Shown: one piece after another, positions 58,394-64,000 of the stretch
Layout of the letters: each line of letters begins with the position of its first letter
How positions within the stretch are numbered: position 1 is the first letter of the stretch
NCBI RefSeq assembly: GCF_008039555.1
Contig: NZ_VDUW01000001.1
Location: 558,001-622,000, forward strand
Length of the DNA: 64,000 bases
Direction of reading: 5' to 3'
Origin: Cerasibacillus terrae
GTDB lineage: Bacteria > Bacillota > Bacilli > Bacillales > Amphibacillaceae
Notes under the pieces: model-generated
Seen by the model: only the letters and a program-made list of their open reading frames with translations
The model's database searches: none
Told to the model about the DNA's origin: nothing
Translations under genes and position numbers: made by a program

Positions 58394-58896
58394 GTAATCA
58401 TTCCTTTCTTACGCATTTTATTTAATATCATTCTTTCTATACGACGGTTAAATTTTGTCACCTTTGCATCTGTTTCAACAATTGGAACAACGAGTATCGT
58501 ATAAAACCCTGCAGCATTACCACCAAGTACATCTGTTAATAATTGATCACCAATCACTACTACTTCTTCATTCGATAGTCCCATATTTTGCGCTGCTTTT
58601 TTAAATGCTCGTGTTAATGGCTTTCGCGCACTAAAAACATACGGGGTATCTAATGGTTCCGAAAAAAATCTTACTCGCTCTTCTTTATTATTGGAAATGA
58701 TGGTTATTTTTATATCTTCTTCTTTCATTTTTTTAAACCATTCATAAACTTCTGGTGTTGCCTCTCTAACATCCCAAGCGACTAATGTATTATCTAAGTC
58801 TGTAATAATTCCTTTAATTCCTATTTTAGTAAGTTCTTTTGGTTCAATCTCAAAAATACTTTTAACATGGTTATTCGGCAAAAATAACTTCAGCAA
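58381..58896 (-). CDS. yqeG: YqeG, HAD-family phosphatase (subclass IIIA)
   Basis: The 171-residue protein is a HAD-family phosphohydrolase with the nucleophile motif DLDNTLVAWD (about 34-43), the ISNN motif, and GDQLLTDVLGGNAAG with the metal-binding Asp. It resembles phosphatidylglycerophosphatase PgpP/GEP4 type enzymes, but the Bacillus substrate is not settled. TTG 58896 follows GAGGTG by six bases and gives LLKLFLPN, aligning with B. subtilis YqeG; GTG at 58905 is less likely. Confidence 0.9.
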   Translation of the reverse strand: MLKLFLPNNHVKSIFEIEPKELTKIGIKGIITDLDNTLVAWDVREATPEVYEWFKKMKEEDIKITIISNNKEERVRFFSEPLDTPYVFSARKPLTRAFKKAAQNMGLSNEEVVVIGDQLLTDVLGGNAAGFYTILVVPIVETDAKVTKFNRRIERMILNKMRKKGMITWEE

Positions 58897-58955
58897 CCTA
58901 TACACCTCATTACATTATAACAACAATTTGTCCATCTTTTTCCTATAACAAATAT

Positions 58956-58984
58956 ATTATATAGTAATATGTCACAATTACCAA
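58956..58984 (-). promoter_or_regulatory. Possible sigma-A promoter of the yqeG operon
   Basis: TTGGTA (58979-58984), a 17-base spacer and perfect TATAAT (58956-58961) on the minus strand lie about 60 bases upstream of yqeG. This promoter could serve yqeG through rsfS. Confidence 0.55.
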
Positions 58985-59121
58985 AAAAAGATATAAAATG
59001 GTAGAGAAAAGCTATTAGGTATTTACCATTTATTAGTTATACATCTCTTGATTTAACTATACAAATTTTTCATTTGATTTTATTCAATAAATCGTTCGAC
59101 AAATCCCAACATTTTTCGAAT

Positions 59122-59210
59122 TGTGGATAACTTTATCAACATTATTATTGTTGTCTAATCAACATTTCTTTCTAGTCAAAATAAAGTTATGCACATGAAA
59201 ATGTAGATAA
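59122..59210 (+). promoter_or_regulatory. DnaA-box cluster upstream of sda
   Basis: Two perfect DnaA boxes stand here: TTATCCACA on the minus strand (59122-59130) and TTATGCACA on the plus strand (59187-59195). Near-matches with one difference lie at 59133-59141 (TTATCAACA) and 59202-59210 (TTATCTACA, minus). In B. subtilis the sda promoter carries a DnaA-box cluster, through which DnaA activates sda. The same control is inferred here. Confidence 0.85.
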
Positions 59211-59321
59211 GTCAAACCTTGTGCCATTTATCAAATCATGGTAGTTTATTATTAGTCCATCAAAACTTGTTCATTTTAATAGCTATTCATTTAGGCTGTG
59301 AGACAATTAGGGGGATTTATT

Positions 59322-59462
59322 ATGAAGCGGCTTTCGGATGAACTACTACTAGAATCTTACAAGAAGGCTAAGGAATTAAATCTCGATACAGATTTTATTT
59401 TATTAATTAAAAAAGAAATATATCGGAGAAATTTATCGAATAAAATAAAAATTTCAGGCTAG
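59322..59462 (+). CDS. sda: Sporulation checkpoint inhibitor Sda
   Basis: Sda blocks autophosphorylation of the sporulation kinase KinA when replication is disturbed, so that sporulation does not start. The 46-residue helical-hairpin protein reads MKRLSDELLLESYKKAKEL and then LDTDFILLIKKEIYRR, matching B. subtilis Sda in length and pattern. The ATG at 59322 follows GGGGG. It is divergent from yqeG, as in B. subtilis, and lies downstream of the DnaA boxes. Confidence 0.93.
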   Translation: MKRLSDELLLESYKKAKELNLDTDFILLIKKEIYRRNLSNKIKISG

Positions 59463-59533
59463 CCTTCTATATGTATTTTCATTGCTTCTGTGCATACAAA
59501 AACACTAAAAATATGGTATGATACAAGAAGAAC

Positions 59534-59570
59534 CTCTTATCGTTATTAATAGATAAGAGTTTTTTATTTT
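59534..59570 (+). terminator. Terminator of sda
   Basis: CTCTTATC and GATAAGAG pair around a ten-base loop and are followed by a long T run on the plus strand. The bases from 59571 to 59703 hold no gene and should contain the mrp promoter, which I could not assign. Confidence 0.8.
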
Positions 59571-59703
59571 TCTGGGTACTGTAATTGTGTTAAGATAATT
59601 TAGTGTGTATTTATTCAAATATATGCTTATTATTTTCGGTTAGCTTCTTTATTGCAACAAATACATAACTAAATATTTATTATTTAAGGAGGACAGCAGC
59701 TTC

Positions 59704-62040
59704 ATGATATTCGCAATATTCATTCCACTACTATTCGCTTTATTTGTTCCTTTATTAAGCAAGTTAAAGGAGCGCATACATACAGGTATTTTTGTTCTTT
59801 TTATTCCCTTAAGTATTTTTTTGTATTTTATACGTTTTATTGGGAAAGACTTTGTCCCCATTAAACAAACATATCAATGGATTCCTTCTTTAGGAATTAA
59901 TCTTGATTTTTATTTAGACGGACTTAGCCTTCTTTTCATTTTATTAATCAGTGGAATTGGGACACTTGTTGTAGCCTATTCCATCTATTATTTGGACAGA
60001 ACAGAAAGATTAGGTCATTTTTATGTTTACTTACTGATGTTTATGTCTGCCATGTTAGGTGTTGTGTCATTTGATAACATCTTTGCCATATACACATTCT
60101 GGGAGTTAACCTCCATTTCATCGTTCCTTTTAATTGGTTATTGGCATTTTAAAGAACGTTCTCGCTATGGTGCACAAAAATCGATGCTCATCACTATTTT
60201 CGGTGGTTTAAGCATGTTTGGTGGTTTCATATTATTATCGGTCATTGCTGGAACAACAAGTATCCGCGAATTGATTCTACATGCAGATATTATTTTAAAC
60301 AGTAATTACTTACCACTTGCTCTAATCCTTATCTTATTAGGTGCATTTACAAAATCTGCTCAATTTCCGTTTCATATTTGGTTACCAGACGCAATGGAAG
60401 CCCCTACACCAGTTAGTGCATATTTGCACTCCGCAACCATGGTAAAAGCAGGGATTTATTTAGTGGCACGGCTCTCACCTATTTTCTCAAGTTATGAATG
60501 GTTCTTTATCATTGTAAGTACCTTTGGAATAGTTACATTGTGTTGGGGTTCTTATATGGCTGTTCGTCAGACAGATTTGAAAGCGATTTTAGCTTTCTCA
60601 ACCATTAGTCAACTTGGAATGATCATGGCGATGTTAGGATTCGGAACAAAAGTAGCGATTTTCGCAGCTGTTTTCCATATTTTAAACCATGCAACATTTA
60701 AAGGTAGTCTGTTTATGGTAGCAGGTGTGATTGATGTACAAACTGGTACCCGTGACATACGGAAACTTGGTGGTCTCTTCACATTTTTACCAATTACAGC
60801 AACACTCGCCTTGTTTGGTACATTTTCAATGGCTGGAATTCCATTACCATTTTTAAATGGATTTTACAGTAAAGAAATGTTCTTTGATTCCACATTACAA
60901 TTAACACAGTCTGGAAATGGGATTGCTCAATTTATGGTGCAAATTATCCCATATTTAGCTGTCATAGGTAGTATCTTTACATTTGTTTATTCCATGTACT
61001 TCTTCTTTGGAGTATTTGGTGGAAAGAAACACACGATGAAATTAGCCAAATCACCTGTGGAAGCACCAATTGGAATGTTGATTCCACCAATGATTCTTGT
61101 GTTGGGTGTTATTGGAATCGGTTTATTCCCTAATGCTTTTAATGGAACATTTTTAGCACATGCAGCAGAAGCAATTAATCCTTTAAGTAGTGCAGGTCAT
61201 ATTAAATTCTGGCACGGATTGAATACGCCATTTATCATGTCATTAATTGTTGTTGGGGTTGGATTTGTTCTGTTTAAAACAAAAAATGTTTGGAAAAAAA
61301 TTTACGACATCTTACCTGGAAGATTTAGTTTTAACAAAGTTTATGATCAAATCATAAAGAATATCGACATCGTCTCAACAAAAATAACGAATAAATATAT
61401 GAATGGATCACTTGGAACATATATTTCTTTAATTATTGGTGCGATCGTTGTTGTAACAGGTTTCGTTATGATCCAAACAGGTGGATTTACAATTTCCTTT
61501 GATAACTTAGCGGAGATAACGATTATTGAATTGACAGTTGCCGTTTTAATCGTGATTGCAGCAATTGCAACGATCTTCTCAAACAGTAATTTAGCAGCAT
61601 TATTAATAACTGGTGTTGTTGGTTATGGTGTATCCGTCTTGTTTCTTATTTATCGAGCACCAGATTTAGCATTAACACAATTAGTAATTGAAACAGTATC
61701 CGTTGTTTTGTTTTTACTTGCTTTTTTACATCTACCGAAAATGCGAAAAAGAAGCGAAAAACCCCCTGTTAAACTAAAGAATATAATCATATCTGTTGGT
61801 TTTGGAGCTTTAATGACATTGGTTGGTATTTCAGCACATAGTTCAAATTGGTTTGAGCCAATATCTGACTACTTCTTAGATACTGCTCTTCCAATTGGCG
61901 GTGGAAAAAACGTAGTAAACGTCATCCTTGTTGATATGCGTGGATTAGATACATTATTTGAAATTACGGTACTAGGAATTGCAGCACTGGCTGTTTTTAC
62001 CCTTATCAAACTTCGGAAAGATAAGGAGGAGGCTGATTAA
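59704..62040 (+). CDS. mrpA: Na+/H+ antiporter subunit MrpA
   Basis: MrpA is the largest subunit of the multi-subunit Mrp cation/proton antiporter in the cytoplasmic membrane. The 778-residue protein has many membrane segments. Its N-terminal part is complex I NuoL-like, with WELTSISSFLLIGYWHF, PFHIWLPDAMEAPTPVSA and HSATMVKAGIYL. The C-terminal part has the MrpA-specific RAPDLALTQLVIETV and VNVILVDMRGLDTLFE. AAGGAGG stands about eleven bases before the ATG. It ends where MrpA normally ends, so no MrpB domain is fused. Confidence 0.95.
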   Translation: MIFAIFIPLLFALFVPLLSKLKERIHTGIFVLFIPLSIFLYFIRFIGKDFVPIKQTYQWIPSLGINLDFYLDGLSLLFILLISGIGTLVVAYSIYYLDRTERLGHFYVYLLMFMSAMLGVVSFDNIFAIYTFWELTSISSFLLIGYWHFKERSRYGAQKSMLITIFGGLSMFGGFILLSVIAGTTSIRELILHADIILNSNYLPLALILILLGAFTKSAQFPFHIWLPDAMEAPTPVSAYLHSATMVKAGIYLVARLSPIFSSYEWFFIIVSTFGIVTLCWGSYMAVRQTDLKAILAFSTISQLGMIMAMLGFGTKVAIFAAVFHILNHATFKGSLFMVAGVIDVQTGTRDIRKLGGLFTFLPITATLALFGTFSMAGIPLPFLNGFYSKEMFFDSTLQLTQSGNGIAQFMVQIIPYLAVIGSIFTFVYSMYFFFGVFGGKKHTMKLAKSPVEAPIGMLIPPMILVLGVIGIGLFPNAFNGTFLAHAAEAINPLSSAGHIKFWHGLNTPFIMSLIVVGVGFVLFKTKNVWKKIYDILPGRFSFNKVYDQIIKNIDIVSTKITNKYMNGSLGTYISLIIGAIVVVTGFVMIQTGGFTISFDNLAEITIIELTVAVLIVIAAIATIFSNSNLAALLITGVVGYGVSVLFLIYRAPDLALTQLVIETVSVVLFLLAFLHLPKMRKRSEKPPVKLKNIIISVGFGALMTLVGISAHSSNWFEPISDYFLDTALPIGGGKNVVNVILVDMRGLDTLFEITVLGIAALAVFTLIKLRKDKEEAD

Positions 62041-62379
62041 ATGGAGATAATTATTTCAATATTAGCTGGTATTATATTCGCGGTAGCCGTTTATAATCTC
62101 TTACAGAAACAAATGATTCGAATCATTATTGGGACAGTGCTCATATCACATGCTGCACACTTATTTATTTTAACGATGGGGAAATTAAAACGAGGACAAC
62201 CACCTATTCTAAGTGAAGGTGTAACCTCCTATACAGACCCTTTACCTCAGGCATTAATTCTAACATCAATTGTTATTAGTTTCGGATTAACTAGTTTAAT
62301 GCTTGTCTTGGCCTATCGTACTGCACAAGAAAACAAAACAGATAATATGGAACAATTGAGGGGTAAACCAAATGAATAA
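62041..62379 (+). CDS. mrpC: Na+/H+ antiporter subunit MrpC
   Basis: This 112-residue NuoK-like subunit has three membrane segments and the conserved GTVLISHAAHLFILTMGKL and DPLPQALILTSIVISF. Its ATG touches the mrpA stop and uses AAGGAGGAGG inside the end of mrpA. In seven-gene operons mrpB stands between mrpA and mrpC; here it is absent. Confidence 0.95.
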   Translation: MEIIISILAGIIFAVAVYNLLQKQMIRIIIGTVLISHAAHLFILTMGKLKRGQPPILSEGVTSYTDPLPQALILTSIVISFGLTSLMLVLAYRTAQENKTDNMEQLRGKPNE

Positions 62380-63853
62380 TCTAGCTATCTTACCAATAAT
62401 TATCCCGTTAATCTCAGGAGCCATACTTGCTTTTGTTCATTCGAAAGTATCATTATCCAGAACACTAGCAAAGCTTTTTATGCTCATAAATTTAGGGGTA
62501 GTTATCTATTTAACATTAGAAGTAATCAATTATGGAACAATTATTTTAGAAACTGGGGAATGGGTGGCACCATATGGTATTGTCCTAGTGGCTGATTCAT
62601 TAGCTGCTGTCCTAGTATTAACGACGAATATTATTGCTGTTGCTGCTGTTTTCTATGCACCACATTCCTTGACAGAAGCAAAGGAAAAACATTATTTTTA
62701 TACCTTTTTCTTCTTTATCATTTCTGGAGTTAGTGGAGCATTTTTAACTGGTGACTTATTTAACCTATTCGTGTTTTTTGAAGTATTATTAATTGCTTCT
62801 TATGCACTTATTGTTTTAGGTGGAGAAAAAGTTCAATTAAGAGAATCATTAAAATATGTATTAATTAATGTCTTCTCATCTATTCTCTTTGTTACTGCGA
62901 TTGCATTTCTCTATGGGGTCGTCGGGACCGTTAATATGGCTCAAATTGCAGAACGTGTTCAAGAAGTTGATCAACAAGGGATTTTAACAACCATTGGGAT
63001 TCTATTATTCTTTGTATTTGCAACAAAAGCAGCCCTATTCCCGCTCTATTATTGGCTGCCGAAATCCTATATTGTACCAAACCCTGTTGTCTCTGCTTTA
63101 TTTGCAGCATTATTAACAAAAGTAGGGATTTATTCCATTATACGCGTGTTTTCACTAATCTTTATCCATAGACCAGACCTTACACACGAGGCATTTATTT
63201 GGATAGCAGGACTCTCCATGATATTCGGAGTAATTGGTGCACTTGCTACAAATAATATTAAATTAATTATTGCGTACAATATTATCCCTGCTATTGGATT
63301 TATTATGATGGGGATAGGCTTTTTTAATGAATCTGGGATGAGTGGTTCTATCTACTATCTGATTCACGATATGATTATTAAAACTGCTCTATTTATGCTA
63401 GTTGGTATTATCGCTTATGTAGCAGGAACATCTGATTTACGTAAAATGAAAGGACTTATTCACGATTATCCTTTACTAGGGTGGCTTCTTTTTATTGCAG
63501 CATTCGTATTAGCTGGTATTCCACCATTCAGTGGGTTTATTGGAAAAATACAGCTATTAAAAGGAGCCTTTGAAAATGGAGAAGTAGTCATTGCAATTAT
63601 TGCTTTAGGTACAAGTCTTCTCATTCTTTATTCTGTTATGAAAATATTTATTCGTGGTTTTTGGGGAGAGCGCCAAACAAATAATAAATTAGAGAAAAAA
63701 CCAATCTTTGGCATGGTGACACCTGTTATTTTTCTATTGGCATGTTCCACCATATTGGGAATCGGCGCAGAGTGGTTCGTTCCAACAATTGAATCGATTT
63801 CAAGTGATTTATTAAACCCACAAAATTATATTGATTCTGTTCTAAAGGAGTAA
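62372..63853 (+). CDS. mrpD: Na+/H+ antiporter subunit MrpD
   Basis: The 493-residue NuoM/N-like subunit has about 14 membrane segments. Conserved features are GDLFNLFVFFEVLLIASYAL with its proton-path Glu, and KAALFPLYYWLPKSY with the conserved Lys. It overlaps mrpC by eight bases, so translation is coupled. Together with MrpA it forms the proton-pumping part of the antiporter. Confidence 0.96.
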   Translation: MNNLAILPIIIPLISGAILAFVHSKVSLSRTLAKLFMLINLGVVIYLTLEVINYGTIILETGEWVAPYGIVLVADSLAAVLVLTTNIIAVAAVFYAPHSLTEAKEKHYFYTFFFFIISGVSGAFLTGDLFNLFVFFEVLLIASYALIVLGGEKVQLRESLKYVLINVFSSILFVTAIAFLYGVVGTVNMAQIAERVQEVDQQGILTTIGILLFFVFATKAALFPLYYWLPKSYIVPNPVVSALFAALLTKVGIYSIIRVFSLIFIHRPDLTHEAFIWIAGLSMIFGVIGALATNNIKLIIAYNIIPAIGFIMMGIGFFNESGMSGSIYYLIHDMIIKTALFMLVGIIAYVAGTSDLRKMKGLIHDYPLLGWLLFIAAFVLAGIPPFSGFIGKIQLLKGAFENGEVVIAIIALGTSLLILYSVMKIFIRGFWGERQTNNKLEKKPIFGMVTPVIFLLACSTILGIGAEWFVPTIESISSDLLNPQNYIDSVLKE

Positions 63854-63859
63854 TTGAAT

Positions 63860-64000
63860 ATGGCCTTTCAAATTGTTATCAATTTAATCATTGCTGTCAT
63901 GTGGATGTTTTTAAGTGAAACGTATACATTAACAAGCTTTATATCTGGTTACATTTTAGGAATCGTGCTATTACTTCTTTTAAACCGGTATATCCCTGGC
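63860..64000 (+). CDS. mrpE: Na+/H+ antiporter subunit MrpE, cut by window edge
   Basis: Only the first 47 codons are present: MAFQIVINLIIAVMWMFL, then TYTLTSFISGYILGIVLLL, typical of the start of MrpE. AAAGGAG lies about nine bases before the ATG. The rest of the operon (expected mrpF and mrpG) is outside the window. Confidence 0.9.
   Translation, partial: MAFQIVINLIIAVMWMFLSETYTLTSFISGYILGIVLLLLLNRYIPG

Noticed and set aside
59704..62040. Possible MrpA-MrpB fusion
   Set aside because: The protein has the length and ending of a plain MrpA; a fusion would be about 140 residues longer and show MrpB motifs.

Overview
The window is ordinary core chromosome of an endospore-forming, AT-rich Bacillaceae (Bacillota). 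Sporulation genes (spoIIP, gpr, sda, yqfC, yqfD, yqxA), a competence operon (comEA-EB-EC), a HrcA/CIRCE heat-shock operon and near-complete colinearity with the Bacillus subtilis sda-yqeG ... dnaK ... glyQS ... sigA ... sodA-pbpA segment all point this way. An Mrp Na+/H+ antiporter operon at the right edge and the loss of several genes present in B. subtilis suggest a halotolerant or alkaliphilic relative such as the Oceanobacillus/Virgibacillus group. That genus-level guess is inference.

Layout. (1) 1-3.5 kb: pbpA (cut by the window edge), the MFS carrier yqgE and sodA, all minus. (2) 3.5-4.5 kb: a decayed ISL3-type transposase scrap and a six-gene tRNA operon (Asn-Met-His-Ile2-Ser-Phe). (3) 4.8-8.5 kb: a Na/Pi cotransporter with a PhoU tail, a small NfeD protein, and small yqfZ/yqfX/yqfT-like genes, with one copy of an intergenic repeat. 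(4) 8.5-17 kb: nfo, cshB, yqfO, trmK, cccA, an unrecognised membrane gene, sigA and dnaG. (5) 17-25 kb: yqfL-ccpN, glyQS under a glycine T-box, recO, yqzL, era, dgkA, ybeY. (6) 25-34 kb: pgpH, phoH, yqfD, yqfC, a yqfB-like gene, floA, yqeZ, yqeY, rpsU, deoC. (7) 34.6-48.7 kb: mtaB, rsmE, prmA, dnaJ, dnaK, grpE, hrcA, hemW, lepA, yqxA, spoIIP, gpr. (8) 48.7-58.9 kb: rpsT (+), holA, yqzM (+), comEC-EB-EA, rsfS, yqeK, nadD, yhbY, aroE, yqeH, yqeG. (9) 59-64 kb, plus strand: sda behind a DnaA-box cluster, then mrpA, mrpC, mrpD and the start of mrpE.

Functional themes are translation and ribosome assembly (GTPases Era, YqeH and LepA; RsfS, YhbY, YbeY, PrmA, RsmE, S20, S21, tRNA modification), protein folding, replication and its link to sporulation (DnaG, HolA, SigA, Sda), gluconeogenic control (CcpN/YqfL), and membrane or ion physiology.

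I found no convincing new defence or biosynthetic system, CRISPR array, prophage or intact mobile element. The points most worth a second look are a prmA frame with no ATG/GTG/TTG at the expected start (ATT aligns instead), an Mrp operon that goes straight from mrpA to mrpC with no mrpB, loss of both ispG and ispH from their usual loci, a two-copy intergenic repeat, the DnaA-box cluster upstream of sda, and frequent TTG starts. Comparisons with B. subtilis are from memory, not from a search.
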